Of a DNA stretch of 64,000 nucleotides, positions 34,345-43,766 are shown in pieces. The DNA is taken from the NCBI RefSeq assembly GCF_030269305.1, contig NZ_BSTC01000010.1, positions 248,001-312,000 on the forward strand. Direction: 5' to 3'. A model generated the notes under the pieces. The model saw only the letters and a list, made by a program, of their open reading frames with translations, did no database searches and was not told the DNA's origin. Position numbers and translations under genes: made by a program. The DNA comes from Kineosporia sp. NBRC 101731 (GTDB lineage Bacteria > Actinomycetota > Actinomycetes > Actinomycetales > Kineosporiaceae). Positions within the stretch are counted from its first letter, which is position 1; each line of letters starts with the position of its first letter.

Positions 34345-36108
34345 ATGAGCGATTCGGCCGTGGTCGAGCCCGGCGTCGGCAGCAATCTGGGCCGCGAGGC
34401 CGGCCAGGCCGATATCGCTCATCCGGTGAAACCCCAGACCAGGTCCCGGCGCGGCCCGCTCACCCGGCTCCGGCAGGCGGGTCCCGCCCTGGTCTCCTCC
34501 CTGCGCACCTCGTCCGGCCGTCTGGCCTGGGCCCGCCTCCTGCTCGCGGGTGTCAGCGGCTACGTGCTCCACCTGGCGTTCCCGGGCATCGGCATCTGGC
34601 CGCTGGCCCCCGTGGGCGTGGCCGGCCTGGCCCTCGCCACCCGCGGCGTCAGCGGCCGGTTCGGCGCCCTGCTCGGCTTCGTCTTCGGCCTGGTCTTCTT
34701 CCTGCGCCTGATCCCGTGGATCGGCATCTACGTCGGCGCCCTGCCGTGGGTCGCCCTCAGCATCACCGAGGCACTGTACGTAGCGGCGATGGGAGCCCTG
34801 CTGCCGCGCGCCTGGCGGGCCCGTGGCGGCCTGCCCGTCCTGCTCCTGGCCTCGGGTGGGCTGTGGGTGGCGCAGGAGGCCGTACGGGGCCGCTGGCCGT
34901 TCGGTGGCTTTCCCTGGGGGCGCCTGGCGTTCTCCCAGTCGCAGGCGCCGACCGCCCCCCTGGCCTCGATCGGCGGAGCCCCGCTGGTCTCCTTCGCCGT
35001 CGCGGTCGCGGGCACCCTGCTGGCCTGGGCGGTGGTGAAGGCCCTCCTGGTGCTGCCCGGGCTGCGCTCGCGCGCCCTGCGGCAGCTGGCCCTGCCCGCC
35101 CTGGGCGTGGCGCTGGCTCTGGCCGTGATGGGCTTCGGCACGCTGATCCCCCTGCCCACCGCCGGATCGGGCGACGACAGCACCACCCGTGTGGCCGCCG
35201 TGCAGGGCAACGTGCCCCGGGCCGGGCTGGACTTCAACTCCCAGCGCCGGGCCGTGCTCGACAACCACGTCAACGCCACCATGCAGCTGGCCCAGAAGGT
35301 CGCCACCGGTGAGGCCGAGCAGCCCGACGTCGTGCTCTGGCCGGAGAACGCCAGCGACATCGACCCGTACATCAACGCCGACGCCGCGGCCGAGATCAGC
35401 GCCGCGACCGACGCCATCGGCGTCCCGATCCTGATCGGTGCCGTCGTGCAGGGCCCGGGCGACTACGTGTCCAACACCGGCATCGTCTGGCGGCCCGGCC
35501 AGGGCGCGGGCACCGGCGACGACAGCACCTACGTGAAGCGGCACCCGGCGCCGTTCGGCGAGTACATGCCCTACCGCGACTTCTTCCGGCTCTTCAGCAG
35601 CAAGGTCGACCTGATCTCGAAAGACTTCGTCTCCGGCGACAAGCTGCGCGACAACCCGGTCGGGGTGATGCGGATGGGCAACGATGATCAGGACGGCCAG
35701 GTCCGGGTCGGCGACGTGATCTGCTTCGAGGTCGCCTACGACAGCCTGGTGCGCGACTCGGTCAGGGCGGGCGCCACGATGCTCGCGGTGCAGACCAACA
35801 ACGCCACGTTCGGCTACACCGACGAGAGCGTGCAGCAGCTGGCGCAGTCGCAGTTGCGGGCCATCGAGTCGGGGCGGACGGTGGTCAACATCAGCACCGT
35901 CGGAGTCAGTGGCATCATTCTCCCGGACGGAACGGTGGTGGCCCGTTCCGGGCACTACACCCAGGACGTTCTGGAGGCCACGGTCCCGCTGCGGACCGAG
36001 CTGACGATCGCGACCCGGGTGGGGGAGTGGCCGGAGTGGATCCTCACCGCGCTCGCGCTCGGCCTGGTGCTCGGCACCGCGCTGAGCCGTCGTGAAAAGA
36101 CCAGCTGA
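34345..36108 (+). CDS. lnt: Apolipoprotein N-acyltransferase Lnt
   Basis: Integral membrane enzyme that adds the third acyl chain to lipoproteins. 587 residues: a disordered N terminus (about 1-60), seven to eight transmembrane helices (about 65-260), an extracytoplasmic nitrilase-like domain (about 285-545) and a final transmembrane helix. The catalytic triad positions are the Glu in LWPENASD, the Lys in [16 protein letters not shown] and the Cys in VICFEVAYD. In Mycobacterium this domain is fused to the dolichol-phosphate-mannose synthase; here the two are adjacent, separate genes. The FKBP lipoprotein is one likely substrate class member. Confidence 0.92.
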   Translation: MSDSAVVEPGVGSNLGREAGQADIAHPVKPQTRSRRGPLTRLRQAGPALVSSLRTSSGRLAWARLLLAGVSGYVLHLAFPGIGIWPLAPVGVAGLALATRGVSGRFGALLGFVFGLVFFLRLIPWIGIYVGALPWVALSITEALYVAAMGALLPRAWRARGGLPVLLLASGGLWVAQEAVRGRWPFGGFPWGRLAFSQSQAPTAPLASIGGAPLVSFAVAVAGTLLAWAVVKALLVLPGLRSRALRQLALPALGVALALAVMGFGTLIPLPTAGSGDDSTTRVAAVQGNVPRAGLDFNSQRRAVLDNHVNATMQLAQKVATGEAEQPDVVLWPENASDIDPYINADAAAEISAATDAIGVPILIGAVVQGPGDYVSNTGIVWRPGQGAGTGDDSTYVKRHPAPFGEYMPYRDFFRLFSSKVDLISKDFVSGDKLRDNPVGVMRMGNDDQDGQVRVGDVICFEVAYDSLVRDSVRAGATMLAVQTNNATFGYTDESVQQLAQSQLRAIESGRTVVNISTVGVSGIILPDGTVVARSGHYTQDVLEATVPLRTELTIATRVGEWPEWILTALALGLVLGTALSRREKTS

Positions 36109-36127
36109 GAGAGGCGAACTTCCCCGC

Positions 36128-36967
36128 ATGACTTCGCAGGCCCGGTCCGGCCGGGTGCTGGTGATCATCCCGACCTACAACGAGCTCGAGAACCTGCCTC
36201 TGATCCTCCGCCGCCTGCGCGCGGCCGAGCCCGAGGCTCACGTGCTCGTCGCCGACGACAACAGCCCGGACGGCACCGGTGAGCTCGCCGACCAGCTGGC
36301 CGCGGCCGACGACCACGTGCACGTGATGCACCGGGCCGGGAAACAGGGGCTGGGCGCGGCGTACATCGCCGGCTTCGAATGGGGCCTCGAGCAGGGCTAC
36401 GACGTGCTCGTCGAGATGGACGCGGACGGCTCGCACCCTCCGGAGCAGCTGCCCGACCTGCTCGACCGGGTGGAGGCCGGCGCGGACCTCGCGATCGGCT
36501 CCCGGTACGTGAACGGCGGCAGCTCGGTGAACTGGCCGCGCCGCCGCCAGCTGCTCAGCAAGGGCGCCAACACCTATGTGGCACTGGCCCTGAATCTGCA
36601 CGTGAAGGACTCGACCGCCGGGTTCCGCGCGTTCCGCCGCACCACCCTGGAGAAGCTCGACCTGCATGACGTGGACTCGCAGGGGTACTGCTTCCAGGTC
36701 GATCTGACCAAGCGGGCAATTCGGCAGGGTCTGCGCGTGGACGAAGTACCGATCACGTTCGTTGAACGAGAGCACGGTACGAGCAAGATGGACCAGGCGA
36801 TCGTGGTGGAGGCGTTGTGGCAAGTGACACGGTGGGGCGTCCGGTACCGGAGCGCCCAGGTCAGCAGGCTGGCCAACCGGGCGGTGGGTCGTACACCCGG
36901 GCTGCCGGGGGAACCGGAGAAGCAGGCGCACGACCCCAGCAACGCCGGCGGCCCGGCGGCCGACTGA
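36128..36967 (+). CDS. ppm1: Polyprenol-phosphate mannosyltransferase Ppm1
   Basis: GT2 glycosyltransferase that makes polyprenyl-phosphomannose for lipoglycan and protein mannosylation. 279 residues from ATG 36128. Motifs: [24 protein letters not shown], the [14 protein letters not shown] metal site, [17 protein letters not shown] and the [10 protein letters not shown] acceptor region; [10 protein letters not shown] is typical of the Dpm1 group. It follows lnt by 19 nt, consistent with the fused gene in mycobacteria. The last 150 nt also encode the N terminus of FxsA if that gene starts at its first GTG. Confidence 0.92.
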   Translation: MTSQARSGRVLVIIPTYNELENLPLILRRLRAAEPEAHVLVADDNSPDGTGELADQLAAADDHVHVMHRAGKQGLGAAYIAGFEWGLEQGYDVLVEMDADGSHPPEQLPDLLDRVEAGADLAIGSRYVNGGSSVNWPRRRQLLSKGANTYVALALNLHVKDSTAGFRAFRRTTLEKLDLHDVDSQGYCFQVDLTKRAIRQGLRVDEVPITFVEREHGTSKMDQAIVVEALWQVTRWGVRYRSAQVSRLANRAVGRTPGLPGEPEKQAHDPSNAGGPAAD

Positions 36968-37509
36968 GGTGGTTCCTGGCGGCGGCCCTGTTGCTGCCGC
37001 TGCTGGAACTGATCATCGCGATCGAGATCGGCACCGTGATCGGTGGCCTGGCCGTGTGGGGGCTGTTCCTACTCGGCTCGGTCGTCGGCGCGACCATCGT
37101 GCGGCGTCAGGGCGTCGCGGCCTGGCGCGCGCTGACGTCGTCGATACGCTCGGGCACGCCGCCGAGCCGTGACCTGGCCGACGCGACGATCCTCATCCTC
37201 GCGGGCATGCTGTTCACCTTCCCGGGCTTCGCCACCGACGTGGCGGCGCTGTTGCTGGTGCTGCCGTTCACCCGGCCTCTGGCCCGTCGGCCCCTGGAGC
37301 GCTACTTCCGCCGGGCTGCGGCCGACCAGGCCAGCATGCGCAGCGCCTACGTCAACCGCGTCCAGTTCGGCCCCGGAGTCCCCGGTTCGGGCGCCGCGGG
37401 CGCAGCCGGACCGGCCGGCGCTCCGGGTGCGGGCCGCTTCGGCGCCGGATTCGGCCGCGACGACGTGATCCAGGGCGAGGTCGTGGACGAGGGCAACGAG
37501 CGCCCCTGA
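36817..37509 (+). CDS. fxsA: FxsA family membrane protein
   Basis: Membrane protein with the FxsA core: TM1 (about 51-70, [22 protein letters not shown]), TM2 (about 75-95), a basic loop [13 protein letters not shown], and TM3/TM4 with [22 protein letters not shown]. FxsA is named for a protein that relieves F-plasmid exclusion of T7; its normal role is unknown. The only ATG/GTG/TTG starts lie deep inside ppm1 (GTG 36817, with GGAGG 4 nt upstream), giving 230 residues and a Gly/Gln-rich N terminus. A CTG at 36964 that overlaps the ppm1 stop as CTGA would give a compact 181-residue protein. Confidence 0.78.
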   Translation: MASDTVGRPVPERPGQQAGQPGGGSYTRAAGGTGEAGARPQQRRRPGGRLRWFLAAALLLPLLELIIAIEIGTVIGGLAVWGLFLLGSVVGATIVRRQGVAAWRALTSSIRSGTPPSRDLADATILILAGMLFTFPGFATDVAALLLVLPFTRPLARRPLERYFRRAAADQASMRSAYVNRVQFGPGVPGSGAAGAAGPAGAPGAGRFGAGFGRDDVIQGEVVDEGNERP

Positions 37510-37560
37510 CCCCACCGTGAGCTCGAACACGTTCGCGCCTCGGCTGCGGCCCCTCCTCCC

Positions 37561-37625
37561 TTCGCGGTCATGCAAAGTGTCCCCCCACAGACCATTCTGT
37601 GGGGGACACTTTGCATGACCACGAA
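37561..37625. repeat. GTCATGCAAA palindrome, copy 1
   Basis: Arms 37566-37590 and 37597-37620 match except for one extra C, around a 6-nt loop, and extend outward to 37561 and 37625 with one mismatch. The inner part CATGCAAAGTGTCCCC is shared with the element at 43703-43750. It lies after fxsA and could act as a terminator. Confidence 0.85.
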
Positions 37626-37666
37626 GAAGGGTAAGAGGGAAGGACGGCCGGGGCTCAAGGTTCTGT

Positions 37667-37715
37667 GGGCTCAGGGCTCAGGGCTCAGGGCTCAGGGCTC
37701 AGGGCTCAGGGCTCA
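37667..37715. repeat. 7-bp tandem repeat, seven copies
   Basis: Seven perfect head-to-tail copies of GGGCTCA, followed by a degenerate copy. Such an array is prone to slippage. Confidence 0.9.
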
Positions 37716-37873
37716 GGCTGAGGGCTTCAGGGGTGAGGACCGAGGTGCGAGGGGTGGGGGCTGTGCGTCTGGGCTCTGGAGCGGGGTTGCCCGGGCCCGG
37801 CCGGCCACCTGTGGGCCGTGACCTTCGAGCGAAGGGCTCGACGTCGTCCTTCATGGGGGACCGGACGCGAGAA

Positions 37874-37907
37874 AGCCCGGCCTCCCCATCGGGGGAGATG
37901 CCGGGCT
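37874..37907 (-). terminator. Terminator after rbpA
   Basis: AGCCCGG (37874-37880) pairs with CCGGGCT (37901-37907), and an inner CTCCCC/GGGGAG stem extends it. It lies 28 nt beyond the rbpA stop on the minus strand. Confidence 0.7.
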
Positions 37908-37935
37908 CTGCTCGTGTAGTGGCGCTTCGCGCGCG

Positions 37936-38286
37936 TTATGCCGAACGACGTCCGTTGAACCGGCCGGAGCGCAGTAGCGCCAGCCGCTCTTCGAGCAGGG
38001 TCTCCAGTTCGGCAGTGGTGCGACGTTCCATCAGCATGTCCCAGTGCGTACGAGCGGGCTTGGTGGCCTTCGGTTCCGGGAGCTCGGCGTCTTCGCGTAG
38101 TGCGAACTCGCCACAGCGGCATTCCCAGAGCGGGGGCACATCAGCTTCCATCGCCATCGGAACAACGATGGAGTGCCCGTTCTTGCAGTGGTACTTGATG
38201 TCCTGACGGGCGGCCGGCTGAATTCCCGACTCGCTCTCCAGGCTCGAGGCTCCAAGGCGCGTCCCGCGCATGCTCCGCTCACCCAT
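37936..38286 (-). CDS. rbpA: RNA polymerase-binding protein RbpA
   Basis: Actinobacterial transcription factor that binds RNA polymerase and sigma factor region 2, stabilising the open complex. 116 residues: a basic N-terminal arm (RGTRLGASSLESE), the core domain with CKNGH and CRCGEF Cys-containing turns, and the C-terminal sigma-interacting segment (KPARTHWDMLMERRTTAELETLLEERLALLR). GGAGGGAG lies before the ATG at 38286. A sigma-R-type promoter stands about 110 bp upstream, matching the known oxidative-stress control of rbpA in Streptomyces. Confidence 0.96.
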   Translation of the reverse strand: MGERSMRGTRLGASSLESESGIQPAARQDIKYHCKNGHSIVVPMAMEADVPPLWECRCGEFALREDAELPEPKATKPARTHWDMLMERRTTAELETLLEERLALLRSGRFNGRRSA

Positions 38287-38399
38287 GACGGCTCCCTCCG
38301 CGACTGACGGCCAGTCTCACATTCGCACAACGCCGGGGTCCGGCGAGATGTTCCTGTGATGTGTCGTCGTGATCCGCTCATCGGACGACTCATTTCGTC

Positions 38400-38425
38400 A
38401 ACCTGAGCGTACAGAGCGTTATTCC
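38400..38425 (-). promoter_or_regulatory. Sigma-R (SigH)-type promoter of rbpA
   Basis: On the minus strand GGAAT (38425-38421), exactly 18 nt, then GTT (38402-38400). This is the consensus for thiol-stress ECF sigma factors such as SigR/SigH. Start of transcription would be near 38392, leaving a leader of about 105 nt. Confidence 0.7.
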
Positions 38426-38507
38426 ATTGAGATAGAGGCTGGGCGAAATATCTCAGCATGTAGTCAATGGTCGATCGCACGCAGTGACAATATTGCCGGG
38501 AGTGACG

Positions 38508-39899
38508 TCAGATGACTGCAGGTACCGGGTTCCCGGCCTGCGTGATGCCCTTCCCGACGTTCACCCGGTTGAGCAGCAGGCCGCCGACCACGAAGAACGC
38601 GATGAGCACGATGATGGCGTACCGGTAGGAGTGGGTGAGCTGGAAGGTGAGCCCGAAGGCCAGCGTGCCGAGCCAGCTCGTACCGCGCTCGCAGGCCGCG
38701 TAGAGGCTGAAGTACTCCGCCTCCCGACCCCGCGGGATCAGGTGGCTGTACAACGACCGCGACAGCGCCTGGGTGCCGCCCAGGGTGAGGCCGATCAGGG
38801 CGGCGAGGAAGGCGAACGGCAGGAACTGACCGTGCGGCAGGAAGTAGCCGATGCCGATGACGCCGCACCACACCACCAGGCTGGCGCGCACCGTCGCGTA
38901 GGCACCGGTCCGGGCCGCGATCCGGCCGAACGACAGGGCGCCGATCACGGCCACGAACTGCACGATCAGGATGGCCAGGATGAGCTGGTCGGAGCTCAGG
39001 CCGAGCTGCTCCTGGGCGTAGATGCCGGAGGCGTAGATGATGGTCTGGATACCGTCGTTGAACACCAGGTAGGCGATCAGGAAGGCCATCGTCTGCGGGT
39101 AGCCGCGCAGGTGCCGCAACGTGTCGCCGAGCTGGCGGAACGCGGCCCGGGCGCCCGAGGCCGCGCCGGCGGAGACCGGGTCGACCGGGTCGACCGGCGG
39201 CCGGTCCCGCAGCCGGCGGTAGGGGACGATGGTGAACAGGCCCCACCACAGACCGGCGAGCAGCAGGTTGAGCCGCACCGCGCCCTCGGTGGACAGGCCC
39301 ACCGCGTCGTGGGCGGTGACCAGGACCAGGTTGACCACCAGCAGCAGGGTGCCGCCGACGTAGCCGATCGCCCAGCCCCGGCTGGAGACCCGGTCGCGCT
39401 CGTCCGGGCCGGCCACGTCGATGAGCAGCGAGTCGTAGACCACGATCGAGCAGGCGTACGCCAGCGTGGCGATCAGCTGCAGTGCCACCCCGAGCTGCCA
39501 GTTGTCGCCGCTGAGGAAGACCATGGCGGCCCCGGCCGCCGAGCCGGTCCAGGCGAAGTACGCCAGCATCGAGCGCTTGCGCCCCGAGCGGTCGGCCAGC
39601 GCGCCCACCAGGGGGAGCAGCAGCGCCGAGAACAGGGTCGCGAAGGTCACGGTGTACAGCGACAGCGAGCCGGGCGAGACCGGAACGCCGAGCACGTGCA
39701 GCGAGGTGTCACAGGCCAGGTCGGTGTCCTGCCCGGGGCAGGCGTCCCGCTTGGCCAGCACGGTCAGGTAGGGGCCCAGCAGCACCGTCAGCGTGGTGGT
39801 GAGGAACGCCGAATTGGCCCAGTCGTAGACGTACCAGGCCCGCTGCTGTCGGCGGCTCTCGTCGGCGTTGCTGACGCCCGGATCAGTGGTCACCGGCAC
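38508..39899 (-). CDS. MFS transporter, UMF1 (Atg22-like) family
   Basis: 463-residue permease with about 12 transmembrane helices. The N-terminal AWYVYDWANSAFLTTTLTVLLGPYL is the signature of the UMF1/Atg22 branch of the major facilitator superfamily, followed by LVGALADRSGRKRSML, the loop 2-3 motif. A hydrophilic central loop (about 215-245, Pro/Arg/Asp rich) separates the two halves. Substrate unknown; eukaryotic Atg22 exports amino acids from the vacuole. Between rbpA and the VanY peptidase gene, all on the minus strand but with separate intergenic gaps. Confidence 0.9.
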   Translation of the reverse strand: MPVTTDPGVSNADESRRQQRAWYVYDWANSAFLTTTLTVLLGPYLTVLAKRDACPGQDTDLACDTSLHVLGVPVSPGSLSLYTVTFATLFSALLLPLVGALADRSGRKRSMLAYFAWTGSAAGAAMVFLSGDNWQLGVALQLIATLAYACSIVVYDSLLIDVAGPDERDRVSSRGWAIGYVGGTLLLVVNLVLVTAHDAVGLSTEGAVRLNLLLAGLWWGLFTIVPYRRLRDRPPVDPVDPVSAGAASGARAAFRQLGDTLRHLRGYPQTMAFLIAYLVFNDGIQTIIYASGIYAQEQLGLSSDQLILAILIVQFVAVIGALSFGRIAARTGAYATVRASLVVWCGVIGIGYFLPHGQFLPFAFLAALIGLTLGGTQALSRSLYSHLIPRGREAEYFSLYAACERGTSWLGTLAFGLTFQLTHSYRYAIIVLIAFFVVGGLLLNRVNVGKGITQAGNPVPAVI

Positions 39900-39949
39900 A
39901 TCATGGCGGCACCGGTGCCCCGGCCGGGCGAACGATGATCAAACAGCCG

Positions 39950-41206
39950 CTATCCGCCGAACTCCCAGTGCCACGGCTCCGGCCGGGAGCCGCCCGGCTG
40001 CGCCCAGGCCGGGTGGAACCAGCCGAACACCGGGGCGTTGACGAACAGCCACTCGTGCTCCGGCGTGCCGAAGCTCTGGATGCCGCCGCACAGGTCGGTC
40101 GCGGTGCCCCAGCCGTGGTTGCTGGTGCCGGGCCGGGCCGCCAGCTGGGGCTTGGTGGCGTAGAGCCGGACCTGGGTCGCGTAGTCGCGGTAGGAGTCGG
40201 TGACGCAGATCGGCGTGCCGAACTGCTGGGCATAGGCGTTGCTGAGCTGGTCGAACGTAAAGGCGGCGTCGGCCCGCAGATAGTGCCCGGGGGCGGTGGC
40301 CAGGGCGCACAGCGCCGTCAGCGGGATCTCGCCGTTGGGGTAGCCGGCGACCTCGGCCGTGCACGACCCGGTGACGCCGGTGACGATGTTCGCCGACGGG
40401 TCCGGTGACCGATCCGCCTGCAGGGCCGCCCGCAACTGCCGTTCCTTCCTTTCCGCCGCGCGCACCCGGCCCCGGCTCGAGCCGAGGGCGGCCTCCGCGT
40501 CGTCCAGGATCCGCCGCTGCCGGGCGACGGCGTTGTCGGCGGCTGTGCGCGCCTCGTTGGCCGTCCGGGCCGCCGCGAGGGCCGTCCCGGTGGCGCGCGC
40601 CGCGTCGGCGGCCGCCTTCTCGGCCCGGACCCGGGTCCGGCGTCCCGCGGCCAGCTCGGCCGAGCGGCTCTCACCGATGCGCCGCAGGGTGTAAAGGGTG
40701 GAGGTGAACCCGTCCGCCTCGGGCCCGCCACCATTGGTGCCGAGCAGCGTGTTCAGGATCGGGCTCGCGTTCAGGCCGCTGCCGCTCTGGTAGGACTGCC
40801 GGGCCCAGAACCCGACCCGCTCGCCGGCGGCCCGGGCCTGTGTGGTGGCGACCGCGAGTTCGTCGTCGAGCCGGTCCTCCTGGGCCTGCGCGGTCTCCAG
40901 CGCCCGGCGCGCGGTCGTGTAGGCCTCCAGGGCCTGGCTCGCGAGCAGCGCGGCGGCCTGCGCGGCCTGCCGCGCGGACTGCACGCTGCCGGCCCGGGCC
41001 CGGGCCTGGTCCCGCAGGGCGGTCACCTTCTGTGCCTGTGCGGCCAGTTCCGCGGCCGTCGGCTCCCGTTCGGCAGTGCCTGAGGACGTCGGCCCGCTCA
41101 CGGAGGGCGAGGCGGCGGCGGTCCCGGGCCCGAGGACCGTCAGCATCGGCAGGAGCGTCACGAGGGCCCCGAGCAGGAGAGCGGGAGTACGACGTCCGGA
41201 ACCCAC
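39950..41206 (-). CDS. Secreted coiled-coil D-Ala-D-Ala carboxypeptidase (VanY/M15)
   Basis: Predicted cell-wall peptidase, about 418 residues from GTG 41206, which has AAGGGG upstream and begins at a clean signal peptide (RRTPALLLGALVTLLPMLTVLGPGTAAA). A coiled coil runs from about 50 to 255, with two Ala/Arg/Gln-rich helices as in EnvC/RipC-type regulators. The C-terminal peptidase M15 domain has the zinc ligands in SNHGWGTATD and PWHWEF and the substrate loop YRDYATQV. The frame is open back to 41452, but those codons precede the signal peptide. It probably trims peptidoglycan stems, with the coiled coil controlling access (inference). Confidence 0.85.
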   Translation of the reverse strand: MGSGRRTPALLLGALVTLLPMLTVLGPGTAAASPSVSGPTSSGTAEREPTAAELAAQAQKVTALRDQARARAGSVQSARQAAQAAALLASQALEAYTTARRALETAQAQEDRLDDELAVATTQARAAGERVGFWARQSYQSGSGLNASPILNTLLGTNGGGPEADGFTSTLYTLRRIGESRSAELAAGRRTRVRAEKAAADAARATGTALAAARTANEARTAADNAVARQRRILDDAEAALGSSRGRVRAAERKERQLRAALQADRSPDPSANIVTGVTGSCTAEVAGYPNGEIPLTALCALATAPGHYLRADAAFTFDQLSNAYAQQFGTPICVTDSYRDYATQVRLYATKPQLAARPGTSNHGWGTATDLCGGIQSFGTPEHEWLFVNAPVFGWFHPAWAQPGGSRPEPWHWEFGG

Positions 41207-41429
41207 CTGACGCGTCCCCTTACCTGCTTCTGATCCGCTACTGATCTGCTGCTGACCGGTCGCTGACGTGGTGCTGACGTGATTCGTCCTGCCGGATCTG
41301 GGTTCGGCCCGGTGAAGGGGCGGCTGAACGGGCAGGACCCGAGGTGATGCGGGTATCACCCGGCCGGCCCACAGGACTTCCGGCCGTGAACCGGTGACCG
41401 ATGGCCGGACGAGCGACGGGCCCAAGCCC

Positions 41430-41457
41430 TCGACAGCCCCGGATGACGCCATAAAGT
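41430..41457 (+). promoter_or_regulatory. glcB promoter
   Basis: TCGACA (41430-41435), 16 nt, TAAAGT (41452-41457). Transcription would start near 41464, with a GAGGCGG ribosome binding site in the leader. Confidence 0.5.
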
Positions 41458-41496
41458 GGTGTGCGGCCCAGAAAACCCTGCACGTGAGGCGGATGC

Positions 41497-43695
41497 ATGA
41501 CCGAGTACACCTCCCTGGGGTCGCTGCAGGTCGCGACCCTTTTGAAGGAGTTCGTCGAGGGCGAGGCCCTGGCGGCCAGCGGCGTACAGGCCGATGCGTT
41601 CTGGGCCGGGCTCGAGCGGCTCATCGCCGACCTGGCGCCCCGCAACCGTGAGCTGCTGGCCGAGCGCGACCGCCTCCAGACCGCGATCGACGGCTGGCAC
41701 CGGGAACGGGCCGGTCGGCCCTTCGACATCACCGCGTACGAGGCCTTCCTGCGGGAGATCGGCTACCTGGTGCCGGAACCGGAGTCGGTGCGGATCGGCA
41801 CGACCGGCGTGGACGAGGAGATCGCCCGCATCGCCGGCCCCCAGCTGGTGGTGCCGGTCTCGAACGCCCGGTACGCGCTGAACGCCGCGAACGCCCGCTG
41901 GGGCTCGCTGTACGACGCGCTCTACGGCACCGACGCGATCAGCCACGAGGAGGACGGCACCGCAGCGGGGTACGACCCGGCCCGCGGCGCCCGGGTGATC
42001 GCGTTCGGCCGCGACTTCCTCGACCGGGTCGCCCCTCTCGTGGAGGGCAGCCACAGCGAGGCGGGCGGTTACTCGGTCTCCGGCGGTGAGCTGGTCGTGC
42101 ACGTGCCGTCCGGCAAGACAACCTTGTCCGATCCGGCCGTCTTCGCCGGTTACACCGGCACCGCGGTCGAGCCGGACCGCCTGCTGCTGGTGCATCACGG
42201 GCTGCACGTCGAGATCGTCATCGACCGCCAGGGCCCGATCGGTCGCACCGACGACGCCGGCGTTCAGGACATCGTGCTGGAGTCGGCCGTCACCACCATC
42301 GTCGACTTCGAGGACTCGGTCGCCGCGGTCGACGTCGAGGACAAGGTGCGTGACTACCGCACCTGGCTCGGCCTGAGCCGGGGCGACCTGACCGCCCCGG
42401 TGAGCAAGGGCGGAAAGACCTCTCTGCGCACCCTGAACCGCGACCGCGCCTACGCCGTGCCCCGCAACCACGGCGAGCAGCTCACGGTGTCGGGACGGGC
42501 GCTGATGTTCGTGCGCAACGTCGGGCACCTGATGACCACCGACGCGGTGCTCGATGCCGACGGTCAGCAGGTTCCCGAGGGCATCCTCGACGCCGTCATC
42601 ACCACGCTCGCCGCCCTGCCCGGCCTGCAGTCGGCCTCCAACAGCCGTACCAACTCGGTCTACATCGTCAAGCCGAAGATGCACGGGCCCGACGAGGTGG
42701 CCTTCGCGGTAAGCCTTTTCGAGCGCACCGAAGAACTGCTACGGCTGCCGCGCAACACCGTCAAGCTGGGCCTGATGGATGAGGAACGGCGCACGTCGCT
42801 GAACCTCGCCGCCTGCATCGACGCCGCGAAGGACCGCATCGTGTTCATCAACACGGGCTTCCTGGACCGCTCGGGCGACGAGATCCACACCTCGATGGAG
42901 GCCGGCCCGATCGTGCGCAAGGAAGACCTGCGCTCGCAGCACTGGCTGGCCTCGTACGAGACCCAGAACGTCGACATCGGCCTGGCCGCCGGGTTCTCCG
43001 GGCGCGCCCAGATCGGCAAGGGCATGTGGGCGATGCCCGACCTGATGGCCGACATGCTGCAGCAGAAGGTGAGTCAGCCCCGCGCCGGCGCCACCACGGC
43101 CTGGGTGCCCTCGCCGACCGCCGCCACGCTGCACGCCCTGCACTATCACGAGGTGGATGTCCGGGCCGTGCAGGAAGAGCTGTCGAGCAGAGGACGACGC
43201 ACCTGCGTCACGGATCTGCTGCAGCTTCCGCTCGGGTCGCCCCAGGAGTGGGACGAAGAGGTGCGGGCCGAGCAGGTCGACAACAACTGTCAGTCCATCC
43301 TGGGGTATGTGGTGCGCTGGGTCGATCAGGGAGTCGGCTGTTCCAAGGTGCCCGACATCCACGACGTCGGGCTCATGGAAGACCGCGCCACCCTGCGTAT
43401 CTCGAGCCAGCTGCTGGCGAACTGGCTGCGCCACGAGGTGATCTCGCCGGAGCAGGTGCGCGAGAGCCTGGCCCGGATGGCGGCCGTGGTCGACCGGCAG
43501 AACGAGGGCGACCCGCAGTACCGGCCGATGGCCGGCGACCTGGAGGGAAGTCAGGCCTTCCTGGCCGCGAGCGACCTGATCTTCCTCGGCGCTCAGCAGC
43601 CCAGCGGGTACACCGAGCCGATCCTGCACGCCCGGCGCCGGGCGGCGAAGGCGGTCAACTCGATGACCCACGCGCACGGGCTGGCGGTGGGCTGA
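41497..43695 (+). CDS. glcB: Malate synthase G
   Basis: Condenses glyoxylate with acetyl-CoA to malate, used in the glyoxylate shunt and in glycolate use. 732 residues, the length of the G isoform (A is about 530). Recognisable parts are the N-terminal helical clasp, [19 protein letters not shown] (metal and catalytic Asp/Glu region), [43 protein letters not shown] and the C-terminal plug domain. It stands alone with its own promoter. A perfect 48-bp palindrome follows 8 nt after the stop. Confidence 0.96.
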   Translation: MTEYTSLGSLQVATLLKEFVEGEALAASGVQADAFWAGLERLIADLAPRNRELLAERDRLQTAIDGWHRERAGRPFDITAYEAFLREIGYLVPEPESVRIGTTGVDEEIARIAGPQLVVPVSNARYALNAANARWGSLYDALYGTDAISHEEDGTAAGYDPARGARVIAFGRDFLDRVAPLVEGSHSEAGGYSVSGGELVVHVPSGKTTLSDPAVFAGYTGTAVEPDRLLLVHHGLHVEIVIDRQGPIGRTDDAGVQDIVLESAVTTIVDFEDSVAAVDVEDKVRDYRTWLGLSRGDLTAPVSKGGKTSLRTLNRDRAYAVPRNHGEQLTVSGRALMFVRNVGHLMTTDAVLDADGQQVPEGILDAVITTLAALPGLQSASNSRTNSVYIVKPKMHGPDEVAFAVSLFERTEELLRLPRNTVKLGLMDEERRTSLNLAACIDAAKDRIVFINTGFLDRSGDEIHTSMEAGPIVRKEDLRSQHWLASYETQNVDIGLAAGFSGRAQIGKGMWAMPDLMADMLQQKVSQPRAGATTAWVPSPTAATLHALHYHEVDVRAVQEELSSRGRRTCVTDLLQLPLGSPQEWDEEVRAEQVDNNCQSILGYVVRWVDQGVGCSKVPDIHDVGLMEDRATLRISSQLLANWLRHEVISPEQVRESLARMAAVVDRQNEGDPQYRPMAGDLEGSQAFLAASDLIFLGAQQPSGYTEPILHARRRAAKAVNSMTHAHGLAVG

Positions 43696-43702
43696 AAACC
43701 TT

Positions 43703-43750
43703 TCCGTGATCATGCAAAGTGTCCCCGGGGACACTTTGCATGATCACGGA
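43703..43750. repeat. Perfect 48-bp palindrome (TGATCATGCAAA family, copy 2)
   Basis: 24-nt arms (43703-43726, 43727-43750) without any loop. It lies between the convergent ends of glcB and the hydratase gene, so it can act as a bidirectional terminator. Outer 16 nt are identical to copy 3 at 46187. Confidence 0.95.
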
Positions 43751-43766
43751 GGGTTGAGGTGGGGGT

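Larger units (their letters stand above)
37510..37935. other. Gene-free stretch with repeats
   Basis: No gene supportable. Contains a long palindrome (37561-37625), seven copies of a 7-bp repeat (37667-37715) and the rbpA terminator (37874-37907). Confidence 0.6.
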
